Source: JAWKJY01 sp041393535
GTDB lineage: Bacteria; Actinomycetota; Thermoleophilia; Gaiellales; Gaiellaceae
Assembly: GCA_041393535.1 (NCBI GenBank)
Contig: JAWKJY010000004.1
Coordinates: forward strand, 62,001 to 126,000
Length of the DNA: 64,000 nt
Reading direction: 5' to 3'
Each line of letters opens with the position of its first letter. Position 1 is the stretch's first letter. Of the stretch, positions 9,429 through 17,799 are shown in pieces. Below the pieces are notes generated by a model, which made no database searches, was not told where the DNA came from, and saw only the letters and a program-made list of their open reading frames with translations. The translations under genes were made by a program, and so were the position numbers.

Positions 9429-9871
9429 GGCCGGCGCGCCAGCTCGTCCTCGCGGAGTGCGATGACCGCCTCTACGGTGTCGAGCTCGGCGGGCCCGGCC
9501 CCGACGTCGTCGCGACCGAGGAGCTAGCCGGCCAGGTGCCCGTCCGCTTCCGGCCGCGCGACCTCGTTCCGAGCTGGGCCGAGCGGCTGCTCGTCGACTG
9601 CGACTCGGTCGGCTCGACCGTCGTGCTGCTGCTCGACCGCCGCCCGCCGCTGCTCGTCTCGCACGACCTCGGCCGAACGTGGACGGAGCGCGGGTCGGGC
9701 CTGCCGCGCGGCGCGGCGATCGCGCTCGGCTCGAACCCCGACCACGTCGTCGTCGCCTCGGGCGGGCGGCTGTACGTCTCGCTCGACGGGGGCGTCTTCT
9801 GGCGCTCGCTCGACGTCGAGCTGCCCGAGATCGCCGACGTCGCCTGGGGCCCCGGGCCGCTCGACGGGTAG
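9425..9871 (+). CDS. Asp-box (BNR-repeat) protein, small
   Basis: This 148-aa protein starts at a GTG that overlaps the kinase stop by 4 bp (GTGA), so it is translationally coupled. Two Asp-box repeats typical of sialidase/BNR beta-propellers are visible: LVSHDLGRTWTERG and YVSLDGGVFWRSLD. It has no signal peptide and is too short for a whole propeller, so it may be a partial propeller or a small beta-sandwich. Its role is not known to me. The coupling with cytX and the kinase links it to the TPP-controlled operon. Confidence 0.75.
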   Translation: MRPARQLVLAECDDRLYGVELGGPGPDVVATEELAGQVPVRFRPRDLVPSWAERLLVDCDSVGSTVVLLLDRRPPLLVSHDLGRTWTERGSGLPRGAAIALGSNPDHVVVASGGRLYVSLDGGVFWRSLDVELPEIADVAWGPGPLDG

Positions 9872-9880
9872 GGCCGGCGC

Positions 9881-10672
9881 CTAGTCGGCGGCGAGGAAGT
9901 CGAGCACCGTCCGGGCGAACGTCTCCGGGTCGTCCATCGTCCCCTCGGAGGAGCCGGGCAGCTCGACGTAGGTGCAGCCCGGGATCGCCGCCGCGACCTT
10001 GCGGGTGCTCTCGAGCACGCGACCCTCCTCCTGGTTCATCACGAGGACGGGCATCGTCAGCAGCGGGAAGAGGTCGAAGGCCCGGTGCTGGACGACCGCG
10101 TTGTACGACCACCAGAAGCGCTCGCCCGCCTGGAGGTACGCGACCAGCTCGAGCAGGTAGCGCTCGGGGTCGTCCGGCGAGAACGCCATGTCCCGCTCGA
10201 GCATCGGCTTCGGGTAGGTCTCGAGGAACCGGCCCGCGGAGTCGGGCGTGAACTTGTGCGTGTCGAGGTACGTCATCCACTCGGCCCGCACGGCCTCGTC
10301 GTCGAAGGCGAGCACCCCGCCGAGCATCAGCCGCCGGACGCGCGCCGGGTTGCGCGCGGCCGCCGCGATCGCGATCGAGGCGCCGGTGTGGTGGCCGAGC
10401 AGGAAGACCTCGTCGAGGCCCATCGCGTCGAGGAAGGCGATCGCCGCCCGGCCGTAGTCCCCCATCAGCGGCTGCGACGGGAACGGGTCGGACATGCCGA
10501 ACCCGGGCGTGTCGAGCGCGATGCAGCGGTACCGCTCGCCGAGCATGGGCATGACGCGGGAGTACTGGATCGAGCTGGACGGCGTCTTGTGCAGCAGCAC
10601 GAGCGGCGGCCCCTCGCCGTACTCCCGGTAGTGCAGCTGCCCGAACTCGACGTCGACGTAGCCCCTGCGCAC
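9881..10672 (-). CDS. Alpha/beta-hydrolase fold protein with altered catalytic triad
   Basis: The GTG at 10672, preceded by GAGGGAGG, starts a 263-aa protein with the alpha/beta-hydrolase pattern: HYREYGEGPPLVLLHKTPSSS (oxyanion region), CIALDTPGFGMSD, and a nucleophile-elbow strand that reads FLLGHHTGASIA. The usual Ser (GHSxG) is replaced by His. The acid-loop region reads VLVMNQEEGRV rather than GxxD, and the segment that normally carries the catalytic His reads LPGSSEGTMDDPE. All three triad positions therefore look changed. Fold assignment is secure; ordinary esterase chemistry is doubtful. It faces the Asp-box gene convergently (9 bp). Confidence 0.85.
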   Translation of the reverse strand: MRRGYVDVEFGQLHYREYGEGPPLVLLHKTPSSSIQYSRVMPMLGERYRCIALDTPGFGMSDPFPSQPLMGDYGRAAIAFLDAMGLDEVFLLGHHTGASIAIAAAARNPARVRRLMLGGVLAFDDEAVRAEWMTYLDTHKFTPDSAGRFLETYPKPMLERDMAFSPDDPERYLLELVAYLQAGERFWWSYNAVVQHRAFDLFPLLTMPVLVMNQEEGRVLESTRKVAAAIPGCTYVELPGSSEGTMDDPETFARTVLDFLAAD

Positions 10673-10864
10673 GTTCCCTCCCTCGTCAGCGGACCGCGGA
10701 TCGTACCCGCAACCCGCAGCGGGCCCCGGGACACGCGTCGAAGACGCCCGCCGACCCGGCGAGGTTCCCTCGTCAGGTCCCCTGCCGCTCCCGGAGGAAC
10801 CGCCGACGCGACCAGGGAGCGGAAGCCCGAGAGCCAGCCGCCTGGCGCGATGAGGGGGCCCGTG

Positions 10865-10902
10865 GGGGAGAAGCGCGAGCTTTCTCCCCCGCGCTTCTCC
10901 CC
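10865..10902 (-). terminator. Perfect 13-bp inverted repeat, likely terminator
   Basis: Arms 10865-10877 and 10890-10902 are exact reverse complements with a 12-nt loop. The hairpin begins 3 bp after the stop codon of the small minus-strand gene at 10906. No T-tract follows, as is common in high-GC actinobacteria, so termination is inferred from position and strength. Confidence 0.6.
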
Positions 10903-10905
10903 GCG

Positions 10906-11121
10906 CTACAGGAGGATGCGCAGCGCGGTCGCCGGCGGGCAGCCCTGGTGGATCAGGTCGACCGCGAGGTGGAGGTCGACGTCGCCCTGGACGGCGAGCG
11001 TCCAGGCGCTGTACTCGTCGTACCCCGCGCGCGACAGCTCGGTCGCGCGCCACTTCGTGACGCGGTCGGCCTCGCTCTCACGCGGGGCGGTCTCCGGCTC
11101 GATGGTTTCCTGATCGAACAT
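10906..11121 (-). CDS. Small hypothetical protein, 71 aa
   Basis: The product starts MFDQETIEPE and has an acidic N-terminus followed by a compact helical C-terminus (RAGYDEYSAWTLAV, DLHLAVDLIHQGCPPATALRIL). I recognise the C-terminal pattern from small uncharacterised actinobacterial proteins but know of no function. Good codon usage, a clear ATG and a strong hairpin right after the stop support a real gene. No membrane segment or metal motif is seen. Confidence 0.65.
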   Translation of the reverse strand: MFDQETIEPETAPRESEADRVTKWRATELSRAGYDEYSAWTLAVQGDVDLHLAVDLIHQGCPPATALRILL

Positions 11122-11252
11122 GCCAACAGGATCGCCTGCCGGCTTCCCCGGCGGAATCCTCGGAGCGGACCGCTGGCCCTCCCCGAAAGGGGGAGCCTGG
11201 CCTCACGAGTGGCCCTGCGCCCGCGCGGGCGCGCCGCAGGCCAGCGAGTACG

Positions 11253-12671
11253 TCAGGCCCAGAGGGTCGCCGGGATCAGGTCGCGGGCGTGCGACTCGCC
11301 CGGCTGCTCCCGCCGCTTGACGACGTCGACCCGGCCACGGTCGAGCAGGACGGTCTCGGGCCGCGGGAACGCGTTCACCTGGGTCGACATCACGTCGCAG
11401 TAGGCGCCCTGGTGGAGGAGGGCGACGACGTCGCCGCGCGCGAGCGCGGGCAGGCGGAGCGACTCGGCGACCGTGTCCCCCATGCACGTCTGGCCGACCA
11501 CGTGCGTCGGCACGTCGTCGACGGGCGGGCGGCGCGGGCCCTCGACGGGAACCACCGGGTGGCCGAGCCGCAGCATCGCGCGGATCGTGAACATCATCGT
11601 CGAGGCGTCGACGTAGACGAAGCGCTGCGGCGGCCCGCCGCGGCGGACGGCGTCCTTCACCTCGGCGACGCTCGCGAGCAGGACGGCGGCGCTCCAGACG
11701 GAGTGGGAGCCCGACTCGAGCTGGACGAGGGGGAGCTCGGGGCCGTCCCAGGTCGACTCGATCGCCTCGGCGATCCCCTCGGCGAAGGCCTGCTCCGTCG
11801 GCAGGTCGTGCCACGCCGCCTGCTCGGGCGCACCGGGCGGCGCGACGAGGATCGTGCCGCCGGCGCGCACGCCGCCGCCGAGGTTCAGCCGCTCGACGGC
11901 GACGCCGGTCGCGGCGCGCACCTCGTTCGCGAAGCGCACGAGCTCGCGGGCGCTCTCGGCGTGGTGGGCGACGGCGCGCTCGGCCGTGTAGTCGCTCATG
12001 TAGCCGGGGAAGACGACGTGGTGGTGCAGCCCGACGAGGTCCAGGCTCCGGGAGGCGAGCACCGCCCGAACGACGCGCAGGGCCTCGCCCGAGGCCACGT
12101 CGGAGCCGAACTTGTCGGCGGCCGCGGCGGAGCGCTCGTAGCTCGGGTCGAGCTCGAGCAGGTCGGCGTAGGAGAGCTGGACGCGGACCGTGCAGGCGAC
12201 GCGCGTCCCGAGCCGCGTCGCGACGGCGTCGAGCCGCTCGGCCTCGTCGAGCGAGTCGACGTTCACCTCGCGCACGCCGAGCGCGGCCGCCGCCTCGAGC
12301 GCGGCGTCGCTCTTCCCACAGCCGTTCAGGATCACGTCGGAGGCGGGCACGCCGGCGCGCAGCGCGACCTGGAGCTCGTGCTCGGCCGAGCAGTCGACCC
12401 GGGCGCCGCGCGCGTGCAGCAGGCGGATCACCGCCATCGTCGAGTTCACCTTCATCGAGTACGCGATCTCGGAGCGCGGGTAGCGCGCCCGCATCGCCCC
12501 GAGCAGCCGGTCGAAGCTCCCCTCGACGGCGCCGCGCGAGATCGCCCAGAGCGGCGTGCCGCGCTCCCGCGCGAGGGCGAGCAGGTCGACGCCGTCGAGC
12601 ACGAGCCGGTCGTCCGGCCCGACCACGAGGGTCGCCGGCCAGCCGCGCCCGATCCGCTCCGCCGTCGCCAT
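11253..12671 (-). CDS. PLP-dependent decarboxylase, diaminopimelate/ornithine decarboxylase family (divergent)
   Basis: This 472-aa protein is a fold-type III PLP enzyme: the PLP lysine is in IAYSMKVNSTMAVIRLL, followed by ARVDCSAEHELQVALRAG, the GLHHHVVFPG segment (where lysA has GxHxHIGS), the phosphate-binding LNLGGGV, ESGSHSVWSAAVLLA where family members have EPGR, and a C-terminal GAYCDVMSTQVNAFPRPETVLL. These changes at the carboxylate-binding positions mean it is probably not the main lysA; it may act on a different amino acid or be a biosynthetic paralogue. The start at 12671 (ATGGCGACG) is chosen over an in-frame ATG at 12683. A hydrolase gene diverges only 19 bp away, so the promoters overlap or one gene is leaderless. 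Confidence 0.85.
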   Translation of the reverse strand: MATAERIGRGWPATLVVGPDDRLVLDGVDLLALARERGTPLWAISRGAVEGSFDRLLGAMRARYPRSEIAYSMKVNSTMAVIRLLHARGARVDCSAEHELQVALRAGVPASDVILNGCGKSDAALEAAAALGVREVNVDSLDEAERLDAVATRLGTRVACTVRVQLSYADLLELDPSYERSAAAADKFGSDVASGEALRVVRAVLASRSLDLVGLHHHVVFPGYMSDYTAERAVAHHAESARELVRFANEVRAATGVAVERLNLGGGVRAGGTILVAPPGAPEQAAWHDLPTEQAFAEGIAEAIESTWDGPELPLVQLESGSHSVWSAAVLLASVAEVKDAVRRGGPPQRFVYVDASTMMFTIRAMLRLGHPVVPVEGPRRPPVDDVPTHVVGQTCMGDTVAESLRLPALARGDVVALLHQGAYCDVMSTQVNAFPRPETVLLDRGRVDVVKRREQPGESHARDLIPATLWA

Positions 12672-12690
12672 CCCTGCGAGCATACGGCAC

Positions 12691-13524
12691 GTGCGCGAGC
12701 GGGAGCTGGACGTCGCCGGGGTCCGGACCCGGGTGCTCGAGGCGGGGCCGCAGGAGCGGGCCGAGGCGGTCGTCCTCGTCCACGGGAACCCCGGCTCGGC
12801 GCAGGACTGGGAGGAGCTGCTGCCGCGCCTCGGCACGGAGCACCGGGCGCTCGCGCTCGACCAGCCCGCGTTCGGGCGCGCCGACGCGCCCCCCGCGTTC
12901 GAGCACACGGTCGCCGGGCACGCGCTCTTCCTCGGCGCGGCGCTCGAGCGGCTCGGCGTGCACAGCGCCCATCTCGTCCTGCACGACTTCGGCGGCGCGT
13001 TCGGGCTCGCCTGGGCGGTCGCGCACCCGGGCGCGCTCGCCAGCGTGACGCTGATCGACACGGGGATCCTGCCCGGCTACCGCTGGCACTCCGCCGCGCG
13101 GATCTGGCGGACGCCGCTGCTCGGCGAGCTGGCCCAGGCCACGACGACGGGCGCGGTGTTCCGGCGCGCCGTCCAGCGCGGGAGCCCGCGCCCGCTGCCC
13201 GCGGCGTTCGTCGAGCGGATGGCGACGGACTACGACCGCGACCTGCGCCGGGCCGTCCTGCGCCTCTACCGCTCGACCGACCTGCGGGCGATGGAGACCG
13301 CGGCGCGGGCGTTCCGGGAGCTCGACCCGCCGACGCTCGTCCTCTGGGGCGCGCACGACCCGTACATCGGCGCCGCCTGGGCGGCGCGCCAGCGCGACGC
13401 GTTCCCGCGCGCCGAGGTTCACGTCCTCGACGGCTGCGGCCACTGGCCGTTCGTGGACGAGCCGGAGCGGGTCGCCGGGCTGCTGGGGTCGTTCCTCGCG
13501 CGGGCCTCGGGGCGACCGACCTAG
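12691..13524 (+). CDS. Alpha/beta hydrolase with Asp nucleophile (haloalkane dehalogenase / epoxide hydrolase-like)
   Basis: This 277-aa cytosolic protein shows HGNPGSAQDWEELLP (oxyanion HGNP), ALDQPAFGRAD, and an elbow LVLHDFGGAFG in which Asp is the nucleophile, as in haloalkane dehalogenases and epoxide hydrolases rather than Ser esterases. The acid is in LWGAHDPYIG and the catalytic His in DGCGHWPFVDEPE, so the triad is complete. Substrate is unknown. The GTG at 12691 is used because it opens the frame just before the beta-strand 1 region; no strong ribosome binding site is present. It overlaps the convergent phzF-like gene by 4 bp. Confidence 0.85.
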   Translation: MRERELDVAGVRTRVLEAGPQERAEAVVLVHGNPGSAQDWEELLPRLGTEHRALALDQPAFGRADAPPAFEHTVAGHALFLGAALERLGVHSAHLVLHDFGGAFGLAWAVAHPGALASVTLIDTGILPGYRWHSAARIWRTPLLGELAQATTTGAVFRRAVQRGSPRPLPAAFVERMATDYDRDLRRAVLRLYRSTDLRAMETAARAFRELDPPTLVLWGAHDPYIGAAWAARQRDAFPRAEVHVLDGCGHWPFVDEPERVAGLLGSFLARASGRPT

Positions 13525-14363
13525 AGGCGGAACTCCCCGCGGGCGACGATCACCGCCGAGCCGCCGACGGTCACGCGCTCGATCGCGTCAGGCGCGCCCT
13601 CGACGCGGGCGTAGAGCGTGCTCGGCCGGTCGATCAGCGCGCCCTGCGAGATCGTGATCTCGACGCCCGGCTCGACCAGCCCGTGGCGCACGAGGTGGAC
13701 GCAGAGCGGCCCGGCTGCCGACCCCGTCGCGGGGTCCTCGGGGACGCCGACGCCCGGCGCGAACATCCTCGTCGTCCAGCGGTCTCCCGAGCCGGCGAAG
13801 CAGCTCGTCCCCACGTGCGGGAAGCGCGCGAGCGCCGCCAGGTCGGGCTTCAGCGCCTCGACCGCCGCGACGTCCGCGAGCTGCACGTAGGCGTGCCCGA
13901 TCCCGTTGTCGTAGAGCTCGACCGGGAGCAGCGAGCGCTCGACGCCGAGCGCGGCCAGGAGCGGCTCGGGCTCCGGGAAGGCGATCACGCGCGGGATCGG
14001 CTGGCTCATCGAGCCGAAGACGATCCGCGCGGCGTCGCGCTCGAGCGCGACCGGCACGACGCCCGAGCCGGTCTCGAGGCGGATCTCCGTCAGCTGGAGC
14101 GGGACTGCGAGCACGAAGGCGGCCCCGAGCACCGGGTGGCCGGCGAACGGGATCTCGCGGCCCGGCGTGAAGATCCGGAGCCGCACGTGCCCGCCGGCCT
14201 CGGGCGGGTAGACGAAGACGGTCTCGGAGAAGCCGACCTCGCGGGCCAGTGGGAGCAGCGTCTGCTCGGGGATCTCGCGCGCGTCCGTGAAGACGGCGAG
14301 CTGGTTCCCCGTCAGGGGCGTGTCGGTGAAGACGTCGGCGACGACGTAGCGGAAGGAAGGCAT
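13521..14363 (-). CDS. PhzF-family isomerase/epimerase
   Basis: This 280-aa protein matches the two-domain diaminopimelate epimerase-like fold of PhzF. It begins VADVFTDTPLTGNQLAVF, has the catalytic Glu47 in GFSETVFV, the motif EIPFAGHPVLGAA, and the substrate loop EDPATGSAAGPL in the second half. PhzF itself isomerises a phenazine precursor, but most relatives have unknown substrates, and no phenazine genes are nearby. Length is typical (about 280). ATG at 14363. Confidence 0.92.
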   Translation of the reverse strand: MPSFRYVVADVFTDTPLTGNQLAVFTDAREIPEQTLLPLAREVGFSETVFVYPPEAGGHVRLRIFTPGREIPFAGHPVLGAAFVLAVPLQLTEIRLETGSGVVPVALERDAARIVFGSMSQPIPRVIAFPEPEPLLAALGVERSLLPVELYDNGIGHAYVQLADVAAVEALKPDLAALARFPHVGTSCFAGSGDRWTTRMFAPGVGVPEDPATGSAAGPLCVHLVRHGLVEPGVEITISQGALIDRPSTLYARVEGAPDAIERVTVGGSAVIVARGEFRL

Positions 14364-14427
14364 GCCCCGATCCTCGCAGGTCGGCGGTGGCCGGTGCCGC
14401 GCCTACGCGGCGACGTGCCCCGACGGC

Positions 14428-15873
14428 TCAGCGCGCAGGCGGGACGAGGGTCAGCGTCAGGCGCGCCGCGAGCGTCGCGCCGTCGCCGTCCGAGCCGAGC
14501 GCGCGGACGACCGCCTTCAGGCGGCCGAGGCGGCCGAGCGCGATGCGCGCCTGGCGGGTCAGCCGGACGCGGACGATCCTCGACCGGCCCGAGCGCACCT
14601 CGAACGCGGCGTCGCCGAGGCGCGCCGAGCGCCGCCCGGCCAGCGGCTTCTTCGAGACGAGCGTCAGGTCGCCGGCGCAGGAGTCGATCGCGGACGAGGG
14701 GCAGCGGAGCCGCACCCGGACGACGCCGCCGAAGGCGACCGAGCCGACCGGCGCCAGGCCGAACGCGCGAGCCGTCCCACCCCCGGCGCCGCCGGACGTC
14801 TGGCTGCCGCCCGAGCCGCCGCCCGAGCCGGAGCCGGACCCCGTCGAGCCGCCCGTCGACGGCGTCCCCGAGCCCGATCCGCCGGCCGCTCCCGACCCCG
14901 CGACCGTGAACGTGACCGTCTCGTTCCCGTCCATCGTGTTGGGCGGGTCGTTCGCGTCGACGTCCGCGACCTCGCTCGCGACGACGGTCAGGGTGCACGA
15001 CTCGCCTGCCGTGAACGGCGCCGCCGGCCTGATCGTGTACGTCGTCGGGCCGCCCGAAACGGTCGCCGTGCGCGTGCCGCTCGCCGTGCAGACGAGCGAC
15101 CACCAGCCCGTCGTGACCGTCACGGGCTCGGAGAACGTCACGGTCACGGACGCGTCCGCGGCGACGCTCGACGCGTTCGCGGCCGGCGTCGTCGAGGCGA
15201 CCTCGGGGGTCGCGTCGCAGGTCACCGGGGAGGAGGCGCTGTTGCGCGGGTCGACCGGCGCCGGGAACAGGTCCTGGCCGTTCTGGTCGGTGTCCTGGCA
15301 GCCGCCGAGGTCTCGATGGACGGACTCGGTCACGCTGGTCGCCTGCGGCGCAGGGGTGGAGCCCTCGTAGTCGACGGCCTGCGTGCCGTAGCCGACGAGG
15401 TCGCGAAGCGTGGCGCCGGCGCAGCTCCCGGGCGACGCGCCGCACGTGAGCGCCGTCGTCGTCGTGACGAGCGCGACCTTCGCCGAGGAGGGGTTGATGT
15501 TGATCGTCCCGGCGGCCTCCGGGGTCGGCAGCGGCACGCCGACGGAGCTCGTGCTCGCCTCCCGGACGAGGTACGAGCGCCCCGGCGCGATCGTGCCGGA
15601 GAGGGGCGTCACCGACCAGGTCGTCCCGTTCCCCGGCGCGACCTGGATCGACCAGCCGGTGAGCGTCACGCCGACGGTGCCGCGGTTGACGAGCTCGACG
15701 AAGTCGTTCTGGTAGGCCGCGCCCGGCATGCCGCCCGAGCCGTAGATCTGGGCGATCACGACGTCCGGCGACGCGGCGCGAGCGGCGCCCAGGCCGGGCC
15801 CGAGCGCAGCGCACGCGAACGTGGCGACGAGGAGCGCGAGCCGCGCGGTCGGGACTCGGATGCGTGCGGTCAC
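14428..15873 (-). CDS. Secreted lamin-tail domain / Big_5 domain protein
   Basis: This 481-aa protein has an N-terminal signal peptide (RLALLVATFACAALGPGLGAARA), then a lamin-tail domain (VVIAQIYGSGGMP...YQNDFVELVNRG..VTLTGWSIQ), a bacterial Ig-like Big_5 domain (EVASTTPAANASSVA...VTVTFSEPV), a Gly/Ser-rich linker (about residues 325-365) and a basic beta-rich C-terminus. Such proteins are exported and act at the cell surface; some lamin-tail proteins carry nuclease domains, but none is present here. The GTG at 15873 is the best start, although GAGG is only 1 nt away. Confidence 0.8.
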   Translation of the reverse strand: MTARIRVPTARLALLVATFACAALGPGLGAARAASPDVVIAQIYGSGGMPGAAYQNDFVELVNRGTVGVTLTGWSIQVAPGNGTTWSVTPLSGTIAPGRSYLVREASTSSVGVPLPTPEAAGTININPSSAKVALVTTTTALTCGASPGSCAGATLRDLVGYGTQAVDYEGSTPAPQATSVTESVHRDLGGCQDTDQNGQDLFPAPVDPRNSASSPVTCDATPEVASTTPAANASSVAADASVTVTFSEPVTVTTGWWSLVCTASGTRTATVSGGPTTYTIRPAAPFTAGESCTLTVVASEVADVDANDPPNTMDGNETVTFTVAGSGAAGGSGSGTPSTGGSTGSGSGSGGGSGGSQTSGGAGGGTARAFGLAPVGSVAFGGVVRVRLRCPSSAIDSCAGDLTLVSKKPLAGRRSARLGDAAFEVRSGRSRIVRVRLTRQARIALGRLGRLKAVVRALGSDGDGATLAARLTLTLVPPAR

Positions 15874-16006
15874 CTCGGTCAGGCAGATCGGCGGGCCGGC
15901 GCGGGGATTGAGGGCGCCCGCAGCCCGGTGGACGGGAGTCGCCCTCGCGCGCGCGGGTATCCTCGTCCGCGGGGATGTCGGAGTCGGCGCGCACAGCGCG
16001 GTCGCG

Positions 16007-16855
16007 TTGAGCGCGATCGAGGTCACGGGCCTGCGCAAGTCGTATGGCGCGCGCGAGGTCCTGCGCGGCGTCGACCTGACCGTCGAGACGGGCGAGGTGT
16101 TCGCGCTGCTCGGCCCGAACGGCGCCGGCAAGACGACCACGGTCGAGATCCTCGAGGGCTACCGCACGCGAGACGGCGGCGAGGTCTCCGTGCTCGGCGT
16201 CGACCCGCAGCACGCCGGCTCCGACTTCCGCGCGCGGGTCGGCATCGTCCTCCAGTCCTCGGCCGTCTACCCGCGGCTGACCGTCCGCGAGATGCTGGAG
16301 CTGTTCAGCGGCTACTACCCGGCGCCGCGCGCGGTGGACGAGCTGGTCGCGATCGTCGACCTCGCCGAGAAGGTGGACGCGCGCGTGAAGACCCTCTCCG
16401 GCGGGCAGCTGCGCAGGCTCGACCTCGCCCTCGCGCTCGTCGGCGACCCGGAGCTCGTGTTCCTCGACGAGCCGACGACCGGCTTCGACCCGGAGGCCCG
16501 CCGCCGCGCGTGGGAGACGATCCGCGGGCTGCGCGCGCTCGGCAAGACGATCCTGCTGACGACGCACTACATGGAGGAGGCGTCCGAGCTCGCCGACCGG
16601 ATCGCGATCGTCGCCGAGGGTCGGATCGCCGCGCTCGGCGCACCCGCCGACCTGATCGGCCAGGCCGCCTCCGTCGAGGTCCGCTACGTGCGCGACGGCG
16701 AGCGCGTGGTCGTTCGGACGGACGAGCCCACGCGCCTCCTGCACGAGCTGACGGCGGACGCCGTCGCCCGCGGCGTGGAGCTCGAGGGCCTCGAGGTGCG
16801 CCGCCAGACGCTCGAGGACCTCTACCTGGAGCTGACCCGCGAGGACGCCCCGTGA
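16007..16855 (+). CDS. ABC-2 type exporter ATP-binding protein (DrrA/CcmA-like)
   Basis: The ATPase of a two-gene exporter (282 aa from TTG 16007). Walker A is LLGPNGAGKTTTVE, Q-loop VLQSSAVYP, signature LSGGQLRRLD, Walker B LVFLDEPTTGFD, and H-loop LLTTHYMEEA; the C-terminal extension (VEVRYVRDGERVVV...LEDLYLELT) is typical of the drug-exporter (DrrA) branch. The signature reads LSGGQLRRLD rather than LSGGQ(Q/K)RR. The start is TTG with no clear ribosome binding site and may be leaderless. The stop overlaps the permease start by 4 bp. Confidence 0.92.
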   Translation: MSAIEVTGLRKSYGAREVLRGVDLTVETGEVFALLGPNGAGKTTTVEILEGYRTRDGGEVSVLGVDPQHAGSDFRARVGIVLQSSAVYPRLTVREMLELFSGYYPAPRAVDELVAIVDLAEKVDARVKTLSGGQLRRLDLALALVGDPELVFLDEPTTGFDPEARRRAWETIRGLRALGKTILLTTHYMEEASELADRIAIVAEGRIAALGAPADLIGQAASVEVRYVRDGERVVVRTDEPTRLLHELTADAVARGVELEGLEVRRQTLEDLYLELTREDAP

Positions 16856-17607
16856 GCGGCCGCCTCTTCCTCCACGAGCTGCGCGCCCAGCAGCGCCTCT
16901 ACTGGAAGAACCCGGAGGCCGCGTTCTTCACGTTCGCCCTGCCGATCATCTTCCTCGTCCTGCTCGGGGCCGTCTACGGCGACGAGGAGGTCGAGGGCGT
17001 CCAGGGGGCGACGTTCATCCTCGCCGGGATGATCGGCTACGGGGTGACGGCCTCGGCGTTCGCGGGGCTCGCGATCACGACGGTGATCCGACGCGAGTCC
17101 GGGGTGCTCAAGCGCGTGCGCGGCACGCCGATGCCCACGCGCGTCTACATGAGCGCGGTGATGGCGAACACGCTGCTCGTGATCGTCGTCCAGATCACGA
17201 CCCAGGTCATGATCGCGCGGTTCGCCTTCGACGCGGCCTGGCCCGCGTCGCCGGCGTCGTTCATCGCCGAGCTGCTCCTGGGCGTCGCCGCCTTCGCGGC
17301 GCTCGGGCTCGCGCTGACGGCGATCGTCAAGAGCGCCGAGGGATCCTCTGCCGTCGTGAACGCGATCTACCTGCCGATGACGTTCGTCTCGGGCTCGTTC
17401 TTCTCGGCGGACTCGATGCCCGCCTTCCTCGAGGCGATCTCCGACGTCCTGCCGCTCACGTTCCTGCTGCGGCTGCTGCGGGACTCGTTCGTCGAGGGCG
17501 GCACGATCGGCGCGAACTGGGGCGACGCCGTCGCGCTCGCCCTCTGGGGCCTCGCCGGGATCGCGATCGCTGCGCGCACGTTCCGGTGGGAGCCCCGCGA
17601 CACCTGA
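16852..17607 (+). CDS. ABC-2 type transporter permease
   Basis: A 251-aa membrane protein with about six hydrophobic helices (AFFTFALPIIFLVLLGAVYG, FILAGMIGYGVTASAFAGLA, NTLLVIVVQITTQV, LLLGVAAFAALGLALTAIV, AIYLPMTFVSGSFF, ALALWGLAGIAIAAR). It starts with GTG overlapping the ATPase stop (GTGA), so the two form one exporter, probably for a lipid or small hydrophobic compound (inference from the DrrAB-like family). Confidence 0.9.
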   Translation: MSGRLFLHELRAQQRLYWKNPEAAFFTFALPIIFLVLLGAVYGDEEVEGVQGATFILAGMIGYGVTASAFAGLAITTVIRRESGVLKRVRGTPMPTRVYMSAVMANTLLVIVVQITTQVMIARFAFDAAWPASPASFIAELLLGVAAFAALGLALTAIVKSAEGSSAVVNAIYLPMTFVSGSFFSADSMPAFLEAISDVLPLTFLLRLLRDSFVEGGTIGANWGDAVALALWGLAGIAIAARTFRWEPRDT

Positions 17608-17799
17608 GCGGCGGTCGCCCTCCGCGGCGCGGCTGTCCTCCTCCGGTCGCGCCGGTTCCGAGCACCACGGCTTCGACACCCGCAACGCGGCCGCGAGGGC
17701 GCGCACCGCCCGGCGCTGCCCGAGGCCCCGGCGGGTACCGGCCCGGGGTGCGCCAGGCTCCTGCGCCTCGTGCGGGCGACACGGGGGAGGAACTGCGGC

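Noticed and set aside
11289..14909. 1206-codon open frame on the plus strand
   Set aside because: It is antisense to the PLP decarboxylase, phzF-like and lamin-tail genes, with Arg/Ala-rich shadow composition and no recognisable domain.
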